64,000 nt of DNA from Paraphaeosphaeria minitans (taxonomy: Eukaryota; Ascomycota; Dothideomycetes; Pleosporales; Didymosphaeriaceae). Positions 21,894 through 33,973 of the stretch are shown here, piece after piece. The translations under genes were made by a program, and so were the position numbers. The notes beneath the pieces were generated by a model. That model did not search any database. It saw only the letters and a program-made list of their open reading frames with translations, and was not told the DNA's origin. The first letter of the stretch is position 1. Each line of letters opens with the position of its first letter. Location: the NCBI GenBank assembly GCA_015832175.1, contig WJXW01000007.1, forward strand, positions 1,550,001 to 1,614,000, written 5' to 3'.

Positions 21894-22237
21894 GGCTCTC
21901 GAGGGAGGTGTAGGAAGCCGACGGAAAGAGGAGGGGAAAGCGCGAGAGCCAAGACGCAAGGGGAAGGAGGAGGAGGAGACGTTGCGGCACAGAGTAAGAG
22001 GGTGAGGGTGCGCGAAGCTCGAATGCGCGAAGAACGCGGCTCGACCCAATCGAGGAAAACCTGATGACGGTGGCACGTCGACAATCGATAACGAACGCAC
22101 TAGGTCCAGAACAGGAAGGCGCCTCGGCATTGTTTGGGCAACCACGACAGCCTCAGGGTTGAAGGATAGATGCATAGTTGTGTGTAACGCAGATTCTGTT
22201 TTATACGGGCGCGTATGGCCGCTTATATCCTACCGAG
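21894..22237. promoter_or_regulatory. Divergent promoter region (HD phosphohydrolase / HAUS6)
   Basis: 344 bp separate the two divergent start codons. The - strand reading frame of the HD protein remains open through most of it, so part may be coding. No specific factor site was recognised. Confidence 0.35.
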
Positions 22238-24591
22238 ATGTCACGCGCCACCTCGCAAACCTCTACTGTCCCTGGGACCACTACAAACGGGGTCGCGCGC
22301 AGCTTGTCTCTCAAAACAAACACCAAGCCAGCTCTGAGCAATCCGCTGCAGTCTTCCGACATCAAGCTCTTGGTGACCAATCTGCGCCTGCTGGACCTTG
22401 ATGGACGTCCGGATTGGCCAGATATCACGGTGCAGACCTTTTCGGCGAAGAATGCAGACCAGCGGCAGCGCATCCACGCCGTCGAGTGGGTCCTCTTCCA
22501 CCTGTTCGAGATATGGGACCCTTCAGAGGCGGCTCAGGTAGGCATGCTGCTGATTCGGAACGAGACAGCACTGACACCCTCCAGAAGCTTCAGCCCTTCT
22601 TCCCGCCCCTCGAACCACTCCAGTCTCGCAATCTACGCATCGCTCTCCACCGCTCATTGGACGCATTGAAGAAACATGGCATACTGGGCAGAGAAGCCGT
22701 TCTCCGGAAGACGATGCTTGATGAATGTAAGGGCGAAAAGTTCTACGAGATCTTGAGCTCTTTCTCTTCCGTTGTATTAAAGAAAGTATTGGCGACCAGG
22801 CCAAGACGTGATGTTAAGGAGGCCGTCGCGCGTGCGCTGGCTACCTCGGTTGTACTCTCAAATGAGGCGCAAACCTCCCTGCTTCCGCTGGCCATCGCGC
22901 ACAAAGCTGCACTTACGAATCTGTTGCGGCAAAAGGAGGAGAAGCGCAGGAGATACACCGACTTCGGGCACCTCTTGGATGCTAAAGCACACGATATCAA
23001 CCGTCGCATACGCAAAACCGTCGACACACCTCGAGCTTCCAAGCCTCCTGTTCCACAGAAAGAAACGGATGCCATCAAGAAACAGTTGAAAGACAACTGG
23101 ATTGGTGACCAGAGATGGGTGGATGTGATGCTGCACGGCGACGACATCCAAGGCGATGCTGTCTTCCTAGACAGCTCGTTCAGCAGGGTATGGCAGATCA
23201 TTGAGAAGGGTGGTAGGCTCGAGGATGATGTGCCGGAGATTGGGTTGTTGGACAGCTTGCAGCTGAGAGTCGACGAGCAGAAGACGAGATTGGAGAAGTG
23301 GAAGAACTTTCACGAAAAGATGCAACGAGGAAGCACAGTGACGAACCATGGGCCAAAGAAATTGACAGGCCCTGTAATGGACTTCAAGTTCGATGACCAT
23401 CTTCAACTTCAACTCCGCCCGAAGGCCTCCGAGAGCGGACCTGTCCAGCGACCAAAGATGCGCCCAACATATGAGAATATCATCTTAGACATGGGCAAAG
23501 GGCTGACTGAAGCAGCGTCGGCAAGATACAACCAGGCTTCCGCAATAACACGAAAGCGAGCCGGACCCGCTGCTCCCTCGCCAGCACCACACCAGGAACT
23601 GCGATTTAACCCTACACACAAGAAGACAGCCAGCTGGTCGCACAACCCGAAAAGGACGATGACATCAAAAACTGACCGGGAAGATATTGTGCCAAGAAAG
23701 CTCTCAGACGTTGTCAGGTCGACTGCTGCACATCTGGTTGACTCTGAAGCGACCCTGATAGGACAGGCGTCGGCGCCTCATACCTCGATGCCTGTATCTC
23801 CTATGAACTCGTCCACCGAGCACCTGCCTAGTGAAGATTATGAAATAAACGTTTACGACCCCTTTCCGGCCGTCGCATCACCCAGTCCGGCACCTCCAGC
23901 TGTGCCGGTCTCGCCTCCTTCCTCCCCGCCTGCCCCAAGCTCGTACTTTCCTTCCGAGCCGCCTCTCCTCGAACCTCCATCACTCAGCACCGAGGAGGCA
24001 CTCGCTGCGCAGATTGTCTCCACCATCGGTGATGCTACTCCATCGCCAGTCAAGAAACATCAACCGCGTCTATCGCTTATTGAGCGCACACGCATGTCCA
24101 TGGTCCGCACCACGAGCTTCGAGCCCATTGGCGAGTCACCCTCCCTGCCGCTACCAGAGCCGGCCACCGTGCAAGACAAACATGCTGCTTTAGTGGAACG
24201 CACACGCCTTAGCATGGCAGCCATGTCCGCGAAGCCGCGGGCTTCGCTCGCACCTAAGGAACGCAAGCCGAAGAGACAGTCTCAGGTTTTCCCAATCAAT
24301 CAGTTTGATACACCGCGCATGCGCAAATCGGGGTATCTTAACGTGAAGAAGGAAGAGCTTGAGAAGACGCCCAAGGAGGATTTATTCAGCGATGATGTGG
24401 ACTACGAGAGAGTGTTTAAGAGTCGCCCAAGGATCGCCACTAGTCCTATCTTCGGGACACCAGCAGAGGAGAAGGATGAAGAGGAGTTCGACGAAGGTGT
24501 CACTGGTGTGGATCTCGCTGACGTGGACGACGATGACGAAGAGGATGACTACGAGCAGGACAGCCCGTTGAGGGGACGAGCGTGTCGATAG
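22238..24591 (+). CDS. Augmin complex subunit 6 (HAUS6 N-terminal domain protein)
   Basis: Subunit of augmin, which recruits gamma-tubulin to spindle microtubules to branch them. Exons 22238-22537 and 22585-24591 (47-nt intron, CTGACAC branch) give 768 residues. The N-terminal HAUS6 domain (about 45-330) is recognisable from LDLDGRPDWPDITVQTFSAK, AVEWVLFHLFEIWDP, KLQPFFPPLEPLQSRNLR and KHGILGREAVLRKTMLDECK. A helical, coiled-coil-prone region follows (LLDSLQLRVDEQKTRLEKWK). The C-terminal ~380 residues are disordered and Pro/Ser-rich with an acidic end (DVDDDDEEDDYEQD). Two SLIERTRMSM / ALVERTRLSM repeats at about 575 and 610 look like a short duplicated motif. Length and layout fit filamentous-fungal augmin proteins. 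Confidence 0.85.
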
Positions 24592-25077
24592 GAGTAACTA
24601 TTTGATCACGTGGTTTCAGGTCCCAGCCTGCAACGTCCCGCTTTTGCGTTAATCCCAACCGCATACTGCAGTATCCTGCAAGGCTCAACCTGGGGTAACT
24701 CGCGGTTATATGGGCGAGTTCTGTAACTATCACTGGTCAACGTATTCTTTCTGAAGGTTCGACCCAGACTGGTGGGAACGGAATTAGTTGCGGTACCATG
24801 TAGGTACCCCAGGATGAGCGGTGTATCGTAGTGCCCAACTACCTAGTGGGAAGTCCATGATACTACCTCACCCAGAGTTGACGATGGCCCCAACAGGTGC
24901 AAATTTGCGCACCTCAACTGTTTCGGTCCCAAAATCCAATTCCGTGTAAATTGCATTTTTGCGCATGAAGTAGTCTATAACAGGTGAAGATGTCTCACCT
25001 GTCCTACGTCCCAAGCAAGACCTGATTACACAGTAAAGAAAGTACAACGTCCAGTTAAACCTTCAACTACCAACAAC
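24592..25077. promoter_or_regulatory. Intergenic region upstream of MFS transporter
   Basis: 486 bp between HAUS6 and the transporter. It contains a GGTACCATGTAGGTACC palindrome-like sequence at about 24792-24809, but no element I can name. Confidence 0.35.
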
Positions 25078-26640
25078 ATGGCATCCGCACCTACCACCCC
25101 CACCCTCATCAACGGTAAGCCGCTCCCCGCTGTCCTCGAGGGCAAGCGCATCCTCGACGAATGCGAGGACTTCGACAAGACAGCCAACGTCTGGTCCATC
25201 AACAAGAAATGGACCCTTCTCACCATCGTCGCGCTGTGCCAAACGAGCATGAATTTCAACGCGGCCATCTACTCCAACGCTGTGGAGCCGCTCAATGAGC
25301 ATTTCGACATCAGCTATGCGCGAATGGGCATGGTGGCGTTCCTTGTGTCGTATGCTTTTGGCTGCGAACTTTGGGCCCCCTGGAGTGAAGAGCTAGGAAG
25401 ATGGATTGTGATGCAACTCTCGCTGTTTGGAGTCAACGCGAGCATCCTGATCTGCGCACTCAGCCCAAATTTCAGCGGGATCATTGTGGGACGCGTTATT
25501 GGAGGTTTGTCTAGCGCTGGCGGTTCTGTAACCATGGGTATTGTTGCAGACATGTTCGACTCCGACTCGCAGGCCCACGCCGTCCTATGGGCCTCGCTCT
25601 GGAGCTGCCTCGGTGCTGTTATTGGCGGCATCTGCGGTGGTCCTATCCAGCAATACCTCCCATGGCGATACAACTTCTGGATCCAATTGGGCTTCGGGTG
25701 CGTCACTCAGGCTGTCCACTACTTCGTCGCCAAGGAGACGCGCGCAACCAAGATGCTGGACAAGGAGGCTCAACGGTCACGCAAGTACGGAAAAGGCGAG
25801 ATGTACGGACCCAACGAGGCGCTCAACTGGGACAAGAAGTGGCACCAACGCTTCGACATCAAGGAAATCGCCGAGACCATGTGGCGTCCCTACAGAATGC
25901 TCTTCACAGAGCCCATCGTGCTCTTCCTCTCCCTCCTCTCGGGCTTCGCCGACGCCCTCATCTTCAGCTTCTTTGAGAGCTACGGCTACGTCTTCGCGCA
26001 GTGGAACTTCACCCCGACCCAGATAAGCCTCGCGTTGCTCCCCCTCGCCGGCTCCTACGTCGCCGGCTACCTCAGCTTCTTCCCCGTCGTGGCGCGCCAC
26101 GAGGCCCGCCGCCGCAGAGGCGAGGTCCTCCCGCCCGAGTCGCGCCTCTGGTGGCTGCTCTTCCAGGTCGCACTGCTCCCGCTGGGCCTGTTCGGCAGCG
26201 CGTTTGTGGCCTCCGGCCCACCGCTACACTGGTCCGGCGTCCTCGTCTTCAGCGTGCTCATCGCCATGGCGAACTTCAGCATCTACTACGCCACCATCGA
26301 TTACATGGTTGCGTCCTACGGCGAGTACTCAGCCTCCGCTACGGGCGGCAATGGTTTCGCGCGCGACTTCCTTGCCGGCATGTGTGCGCTGTACACGGGC
26401 AAGATGTACAAGACGCTGGGGATCCGGAACGCCCAGCTTGTGTTGTTTGGCCTGTCAGCGCTGTTCTGCCTGCCGGTTTGGGTGTTCTACTACTTTGGAC
26501 CTGAAATCAGGAAGAAGAGTCGGTTCGCGAAGCAGCTAGCGGAAAAGAAGGAGAAGAAGGTGTATGAGAAGACGACTACGATGCAGCAGGAGAGGGAGAG
26601 AAGGTTAACAACTGAGGCTATGGAGACCATCGAGGTCTAG
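25078..26640 (+). CDS. MFS transporter, DHA1 drug/polyamine:H+ antiporter type
   Basis: Plasma-membrane exporter of the major facilitator superfamily, 520 residues, single exon. About twelve hydrophobic segments are visible. Family signatures of the fungal DHA1 group are WAPWSEELGRW in TM2-loop2, GRVIGGLSSAGGSVTMGIVADM, a cytosolic loop with YGPNEALNW, EPIVLFLSLLSGFADALIFS, and YMVASYGEYSASATGGNGFARDF. The N-terminal cytosolic tail (about 40 residues) and the C-terminal Lys/Glu-rich tail are typical. Start context is AACATGG. Substrate specificity cannot be read from sequence; multidrug, polyamine and caffeine exporters share these motifs. No cluster partner is adjacent. Confidence 0.9.
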   Translation: MASAPTTPTLINGKPLPAVLEGKRILDECEDFDKTANVWSINKKWTLLTIVALCQTSMNFNAAIYSNAVEPLNEHFDISYARMGMVAFLVSYAFGCELWAPWSEELGRWIVMQLSLFGVNASILICALSPNFSGIIVGRVIGGLSSAGGSVTMGIVADMFDSDSQAHAVLWASLWSCLGAVIGGICGGPIQQYLPWRYNFWIQLGFGCVTQAVHYFVAKETRATKMLDKEAQRSRKYGKGEMYGPNEALNWDKKWHQRFDIKEIAETMWRPYRMLFTEPIVLFLSLLSGFADALIFSFFESYGYVFAQWNFTPTQISLALLPLAGSYVAGYLSFFPVVARHEARRRRGEVLPPESRLWWLLFQVALLPLGLFGSAFVASGPPLHWSGVLVFSVLIAMANFSIYYATIDYMVASYGEYSASATGGNGFARDFLAGMCALYTGKMYKTLGIRNAQLVLFGLSALFCLPVWVFYYFGPEIRKKSRFAKQLAEKKEKKVYEKTTTMQQERERRLTTEAMETIEV

Positions 26641-29149
26641 GCTGGGAAAGGGTGAGAGGCCTGGATGGGCGTGCAACGCAATCAGACGCGGTTCCACACC
26701 AGCACAACATTTAACACGCTTGAAGAGCAACTATTGGAAACCTTGGGTCAGTAGTTACTTTTTGGAGCTTGGAGAGATATATACTGCGATTCTCTGCACG
26801 TTTGTTTGCGTTCATTCGATGCCATCTCATTGAGATAACAAAGTTTTGTGGGCCGCAACTTGGGCGAGATCGAACACTGGACGCGGTAATTGGTGTCGCT
26901 TGAATAGATGATGATAGACTAGTTGAGCATTGTTCGCGACCAATGTACTATATTTCCTAAATGTAATGCTCGGATGATCCATCTTGTGGCGTGAATCGCG
27001 AGGTGAACCGTACCGTACCTACCGTACGTGGGCGAAGCTTTTCGTAGGTACCATGCTAACCATAAACTGCATATGTAGGTGCTTAGTGTCTACAAGACAC
27101 AAAAATAAGCATGCAGGAACTCTTTCCAGGCTCCTCGCATGCACGTATTTGCCGAAGCTGGACCTGGAGCCTCATGACGCTACGCGAGATTCCCGCGGAG
27201 AAAGTTGGGGTAGGTAGGTAATTTGAATGTTACCAAAACTTGCGAAGAGCTTCCCCGGATGATACCTAGACGTGGCACTGCGCTGTGCTGGACTCTCCCC
27301 GCAGGAATCGACGCTATAAAGCCCGTATGTACTTGAAGATGTCAATTGATGTTAGCGATTTAGCTTCCGTATTTTTCCGCAATGTGGATCTCTACCTACA
27401 AATACCTAGGTACCTAATCTACCTACCTATTCGCAGGATTTCAGACAGGCAACTCTTGAAAGCTCCCGCTTTCGTCGCAGCATCAGTCGACATTCATGTT
27501 AGTTCACGACGCCGTACGGTCCCTGTAGGTATACCCCAGTCAATCCGCACAGCTTCAAACAGCGTCTGCGCATGACTCAAGTTATAAACATCCACACCTC
27601 GCTCCCTGGAACACGTTCGGTCCCAAGGCAATGCTTGCCTCTTTTCTGCCATGAAATGCTTGGGATGCTACAGCTACTCCCCAATTGACGGTACGGTACT
27701 GGTTTGTTCATAATCAGGGCACAGCTGGCTGCATTAATACAAGTGCGAGTGCATGATCAAGTGACGGCTCGCTCGGGCGCGGCATTCTAATTGCAGTTCC
27801 CTAGCCAAATCCGCTGTGTTGTATCTTTGGTACACGATGAATCCCTCATCAACTGCAGGATATCTGGAAGAAACCCATCGACATCTGGTGGTGCAAGACC
27901 ATGAACATCCGCTCTGGCAATGGCAAAGGCTCATGCATTGTTTTGTCGATTGTTCTGCTACTCAAAGTGGTTTTCTCCCCGCGAAAGATGCCGCACAGGC
28001 ACAAAAGATCATCGATGAAGCTTTAGCAATATACTGTGCTATTGAAGGCACACTTTCTGAATGCCGGATCGTATCGGCAATACGAGTTACAGTCTACCGC
28101 TAGTGGGGATCAACTGTTCTCTCATCAGCATCATTGCAATTCGCTTCTTGCGGCTCGTGTATGGTATAGCAATACTTCTCTTCAGTATCGTCGTAAACGC
28201 CGTGGCAGCTAGCTGGACCGATTATGGGCTCGATAAGACATCGAAAATATACGTCGGCCAGGCTCGAAAGATGATAAGAGAGATACAGCGCTAGAAAACT
28301 TCGCAGGTGTCCCTCAGATGTGGAGGGCCTGGAAGGCAGGAGTCAAGCACCCATGCCATTGGTAAGATTCCAAAGAGCCCTGGTCTTCGGCCGTGCTAAA
28401 GCAACAGTGAGTAGGATGAAAGGGCTTTCAAGCAGACACAGGCGAACCGAATAATACTCCCGTACATGGAGACTTGCCGAGTTCAACGGACCGTGTATTT
28501 TGCGGCACAATGCGCGTATGCGGCGCCTTGGATAAGCGACCGATTGCTGAGCGTGCTAGAGGAGCCCGTTCAGATGATGCAGATTATGCAATGGCAGGTA
28601 CTTGCCAGCAATGCAAGGCTGAAATTACGAAACTCCTGCCGCTCATGATATCCAACAAAATTCGATTCATAATTATGTATACCATAGGTAAGTACGGAGG
28701 CTCTGGAATTTGTGGCAGGAATATTCAACCGGATATAACAATCCAGCATGGCGCAGAAAGGGCGCAGCTGGGCATTGGGGTACATAGAAGCTTGCACGGA
28801 TGCTTACGCTAGTCAATATAGGGACAAGCGCTATCGCAGTGCCTCCGCTTCGGGTGAATTATGCATGTCCCGTCTCACAATCCTTGGTCCCATATTACCC
28901 CTCATTCGGCGTGGATCGCCAAAAGCTTATCAGAATGCTGCTGCTGAACACCCTGCGTATCTTGGTAAATAGATAGTCTAGTGTTGATCAGGCAAGCAAG
29001 TCGTTGAGCGGAATTACCTCCGTACGCATCTTTCAGATCATATTTCACCGTGGTCTTCACTCCTTGCGAGGTTACGCACCATCCAAATCTTCCCGCTTGG
29101 GGCCGTGCATACTGCTTGCAGCTCCCCGGACAACCTTTACTGCATCAAT
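26641..29149. other. Gene-poor region between the two transporters
   Basis: 2.5 kb with no confident gene. It contains many GTACC/GGTAC and TACCTACC motifs (around 27000-27050 and 27400-27440). An 88-codon frame at 27837-28103 (starting MNPSSTAGYLEETHRH) and a frame ending at 28294 (…VGQARKMIREIQR) look mildly protein-like and could be eroded pieces of one gene, but no family is recognised. Confidence 0.35.
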
Positions 29150-30881
29150 ATGGCATACGACCCGAACAACGATGGAGACACTCCAATCCCGGGAACTGTC
29201 CACCTTGTCGACCTTCTGGGTACGATGACTGGACGTCATGCAGAGAGCGGCCAAAGAGATATTGTGCTCGTTCCCTCTCCTTCTTCGGACCCGGATGATC
29301 CACTGAACTGGTCTGCGCCTCGGAAAGCACTCAGCACGGTCTGCATGTGCATGTACACACTAATGGTGGGTATTGCGAGCGCCGCTATATACTCAGTCCT
29401 GGTTCCGATCAGCGAAGAGACGGGGATATCTTTAACCACTTTGAATCAAGGCACTGGGTTAGTATACGTGTGTCAAAGCTATGCAATGAAGCCCTAATAG
29501 TGTTTTTCAGTTATATGTTCCTGTTCTTCGGTTGGGGCTGTCTCGTGTGGCAACCACTGGCACTGCAGTACGGGAAGCGTCCAGTCTACCTCTTTTCCAT
29601 GTTGGCCACATTAGCAACCCAGGTATGGGCTGCACATACCAAGACCAGTGGGCAATGGATTGCAAGTAAAATAGTGCAGGGCTTTGTCGGTGCGCCGATT
29701 GAAAGTCTGTGCGAGATCAGTGTGACTGATACCTATTTTATGCACGAAAGAGGGCGATATATCGCACTCTACGGCCTTCTACTTGCGGGGTCCAACTTCT
29801 TTGCTCCAATTATTGCAGGATTCATTGCGGATGGCCAAGGGTGGAGATGGGTTCTGGTAAATCAGGCTTCTTAGTAACTCAGGTGACTATGTTAACCGCA
29901 ACATAGTATTGGTGTGCCATCTTCACTGCGATCGGCTTCGTATTCATATTCTTCTTCATGGAAGAAACCAACTTCGTCAGAATACACACTGGCATAGTAC
30001 CCGAGACTTCAAATATCTCAACTCCCACCAAGTCTATCCCAGGTGAGAAATCTCCGATAAAAGATGCACCCCTGGAAGTACCCATCACCACCGATCATCC
30101 GTGTCGCAAAACTTACCTCGATAAATTGAAGCTCTTCCAAAAGGCCGATCTACACAAGCCAATGCAACTCAAGGGCATGGTGACACGCCCGCTTACCTTC
30201 CTCACCTTCCCGGTGATCTTCTACGCCGGTTTCTCCTACGGATCCAACCTCATCTGGTTTAACGTGCTCAACGCAACCGCATCGCTGATCCTCAACGGAA
30301 CTTACGGTTTTTCTGCCACTATTGTCGGCGTGTGTTATGTCTCGCCACTGATTGGAGTTGCCGTCGGCGCCGCGTACTCAGGCTGGCTGGGCGACGCATT
30401 CATCATGCGGAAAGCACGCAAAAACAATGGCATCATGGAGTCTGAGCACCGACTATGGTTGTTCGTACCATCACTGTTATTGATCCCGTTCGGTTTGATA
30501 CTCTGGGGCGTGGGTTCCGCGCACCATACCCATTGGTTCGGCCCTGTGTTTGCCATGGGCGTCATTGCTATGACGAATACAGTGGGATTGCAGTTGAGTG
30601 TCGCATACTGCATTGACTCGTACCGCGCGTTGGCGGGCGAGGCCATAATCACAGTCATTATCGTGCGCAACACAATGAGCTTCGCCATTGGGTATGGGAT
30701 CACGCCGTGGGTGGGGGACATGGGGCTTCAGAATTGCTTTATCACGGCAGCATTTGTGGGTCTAGCTCAGGTGTGCACGGTATTTTTCATGATCAAGTAT
30801 GGAAAGAGGTTAAGGGAGATGAGTGTTTCGAGATACAACGGCTATGTCAATGAGATGGCGAAGAGCGGGATGGTCCATTGA
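29150..30881 (+). CDS. MFS transporter, Hol1-like DHA1 family
   Basis: Second major facilitator protein, 542 residues. Exons 29150-29457, 29511-29856 and 29907-30881, with introns of 53 and 50 nt. The N-terminal signature SSDPDDPLNWSAPRKAL is typical of fungal DHA1 proteins. Hydrophobic spans follow, with FFGWGCLVWQPLALQYGKRP, ESLCEISVTDTYFMHERGRY, and a large central loop (about 240-310). The second half includes PVIFYAGFSYGSNLIWFNVL and CIDSYRALAGEAIITVIIVRN, which resemble Hol1-like transporters. The first splice joins LNQGTG to YMFLFFGW in frame. It lies in a sparse region next to a dead HET gene, so it may be accessory. Substrate unknown. Confidence 0.87.
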
Positions 30882-31001
30882 TGTAGAATTGGTTACAGGG
30901 AATAGGGTCTGGTGTCATGACGGTTACACCTTGAGGGTAAATTGATAGTTTACCGTTTAGACTCGATCATTTCATGTAAAAATGGCTGACGGCGACATCC
31001 A

Positions 31002-32656
31002 TCAAATTATGTGAATCTTCTTCTGATACTGCTCGACCAGCTCTTGCCAGGGCCGAGTTCGGTACAAACCCTCAAAGCACCCAACTCTCCTGTATATGTG
31101 TCCCTCCATGCATTCAGTGTATATGCTGCTCAAGTCACGAAGTTTCTGACCATCCAAACCGGATTCCACTTGTTTGGAGTCTCGAGGTTGGATTATTGGG
31201 AGTTGTGCCTCCCATTCTCGGTATTCATCTCCATTTAACTTCTCTAACATGAGTCCAAAGAGCATTGCCACACCACATGGCTCGCAGTTGTTTGGCCATC
31301 GTACGAAAGGAACGAGACACAAATCGTTATCGCGTATCGGTCGCTGGTTCTCTCTTGGGTCTGTTGTCTAGTCCGAGGCTGCAGAAATGAACTCAAGGCA
31401 TTTCCCCTCGGGATTGGATTTATGTTCAAACCGTCCATGGCGAACTTTTGGCGGGATCACAGCCAGTACCAATGCCTCCATCGTCAGGATGGCGAGACCT
31501 GGCTCGTTAAAGTTCGAGGTGCTTGGCCAGAATTCGATACCAATGACTTTGCAGTCCATTTCTTCCTCCAAGATATCTGGGTTCAAAGCCATATTATATT
31601 TCCAAGGTCGCGAAATTGAAGCCCAGGACCAGCTCGGCGCATAATACTGATGCATAGGCCGGAGGCGAGCAGTGCTCTCGTAGCGAAACAATTTCACTTC
31701 CTCGATCCTCCACAGAAGCGACTTCTCGATATCGGTCTCCCAGTGCCCAGCTATGCAGCGTCCGCCAATGTGGTGCTTCATTGCAGAGGCCATGGCAGCA
31801 ACAGCGGGTAGGCGGACGGTGTCGTCCGTGACGAGCCGCTGTGTGGCTTCCTCGATGAATTTAGATTAAATGGGCAACCAGTCTTTCTTGTCGTGTTTTG
31901 AGTTAGGTGCGATATTAAATGTTATGTGCGCTCCTAACTCGTCGATATCTTCATAGAAGTGGGTTACGGACAACACCCGCAAGCAGTTCCTTCCTTACAA
32001 CTCCAGCGCAATTCTCCGTGCGCGAACCACAAAACACGACGCGGTAGGGCTATCTCTTGTGGACTCCACAGGCGGGATTCTAGGTGTTCTTGGCGGCCCA
32101 TAAATGAAGAAGAGGTCCGAAGTATCGTTGTAATCTCTACTTGCAACGACCGTGCCTTTTCTGCCGCTGGGGAGCTCGATCTCGGAAATAACCGTTGCGT
32201 TTCTGAATGCGTGGGTAGCGCTGTAGGTATATAGACCTGTGTCGTCTCCGCGAGAATGTAGCGCTGCCAACGTAAGCAACGCATTCGCATAGACCGAATA
32301 CATTGAAGCGGATACCCAGTCCCCTTCGTCTTGGATGATACAAACCTGATCGATCCAGAACTACTGAACACCCAGCTGTCTCGCAACGACCGAGGCATCC
32401 TGGCATGTCTTGGGTAGACTTTCGAGCTCGAAGCCAGTCTTGAGTTCGGATAGTGTACCTTTTGTTGCCTTCAACTACTCGCCTTTGCCCCAACAGTATG
32501 ATAGGGCCAGGGAAGAGCCTTTCTCGCCTGACTCAGGGATGTATAAATGAGGGTTGCGTGTTGAGGAACCGACGACCACTACACGCGTTGGAAGCGAAAC
32601 GCATAGATTCCAAGCTCCACAAGCCGGATGATTTTGCAAGCAGTGATGAAGCCATG
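31002..32656 (-). pseudogene. HET (heterokaryon incompatibility) domain gene, degraded
   Basis: The - strand encodes recognisable HET blocks in order: SLPTRVVVVG, SLALSYCWGKGE, LKTGFELESLPKTCQDASVV, FWIDQVCIIQDEGDWVSASM, a PQEIALPRRVLWF segment corresponding to the usual RAWTLQE region, then VRLPAVAAMASAMKHH and a long C-terminal part with WSWASI. They are broken by in-frame stops at 32477-32475, 32363-32361, 31868-31866 and 31370-31368. Frameshifts lie near 32100 and near the 5' end (about 32590). No intron signals rescue these. HET proteins control allorecognition and cell death on hyphal fusion; this copy should make no functional product. The end coordinates are the limits of recognisable frame, not a defined gene. 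Confidence 0.8.
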
Positions 32657-33973
32657 TCCTAGCTCCCTTTACTCCGTTCTCCCTAAAGAAGGCTCGATCG
32701 ATTGTATTTCACCTTGCGAATAAAGGTATACTCGCGAGCTACTTGTTTTGAACACAGATTAGCGGCGCAGCCTCTTGAATCACGCATTAAGTCGAAGATA
32801 AAATCATGGGTGTATAAGTCAATGCTATGCTTTGTATCGGTGTCGTCCTGGATTCCAAGGGAGGCGGATTTTGATAAAGAATCACGGTCGGCGTTCTTGC
32901 CCGGATCAATGTGTGGCACATGACCACTGCACAGTTTGCCTGCAACGTCGCAGAGAAGTTCATCAAGAGGGGCGCTTGCCTGTCCCCTGAAGCGGGTACG
33001 CAGTTAGTGTGAGTTAAGACAGGGCGTTGTGCGTCTCAGCTTTGCTGGAAACAAGTCTTTCCCTTTGCAGAAAAGGCACATCCATTCCGTACCAGTTGGA
33101 TGGCTTGCGTTTGCATCCATGAGCGGAATTCTCCATTCCGAACATTCCGTCTATTGCTAGAACTCATCATGTTGTTGGAGGACTTGTCCATGCCATGTAG
33201 AGTGAGGCGATATGCTGGCATGCTGTAAGTATGTTCAGATGAGAGGTATTTGGTATGGAAAAGCGGACTTAGGATCGACACATTCTAGGTGGGCATGAAG
33301 CTTACTTGTTTGTCATCGCTGCCTGGCTGGCAGGATTGGGACAGCATGGCAAGCTCGGAGTCGTGCATTGTACTTCAGCAGACAGCGGGATGCGTCAAAC
33401 GCGCATGAACTGCAAGGGTCCCAAAATGATGTGCGAGGTACATGAATCGACAAAACAATGATCAGTTGCGTAGGGGTTGGCGGGATGCCGACCTGACTGT
33501 GCCACATTGGCTTCGGATCACTCGAGACATACGCGCCAGGCCAGGCTGTCATCCTTGCACAAGTTGACCAATGTAAGGACGCTGTCAACCATCATGGTGC
33601 ATAATTATAACATGTGCCCACACTTGGAACATGCAAAGCAGCCGATCGTGTTTGGTACTGGCGTAGGCTCAGGATCCGTGCGACGGAAGCGATTCAATCA
33701 CTTGACATATCTTTCACGCTTCAATAAGAACGGGTCGGAAGATAGAGACAGAGAGAGAGAGCGATCCTTGTGACGCTCGTGTCATTACTGCCTGTGTACC
33801 AGAAGGATACCACTAGAGAGTAATTTCAGTACTTCTGGTCTCCGAATTACATATCTGATGACACAAGGTACTCAAGGCTTTGTTGCAATTGCGCGAACGT
33901 CGTCCACTCATTGACTTTGGACATTTCCCATTTTCCAGATCTGTAGGAAATATGTTCTGGAACCAGCAATAAA
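32657..33973. other. Gene-poor intergenic region
   Basis: 1.3 kb between the HET relic and NOT2. Only short frames; a (GA)n-rich patch occurs at about 33740-33762. No gene or RNA was recognised. Confidence 0.35.
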
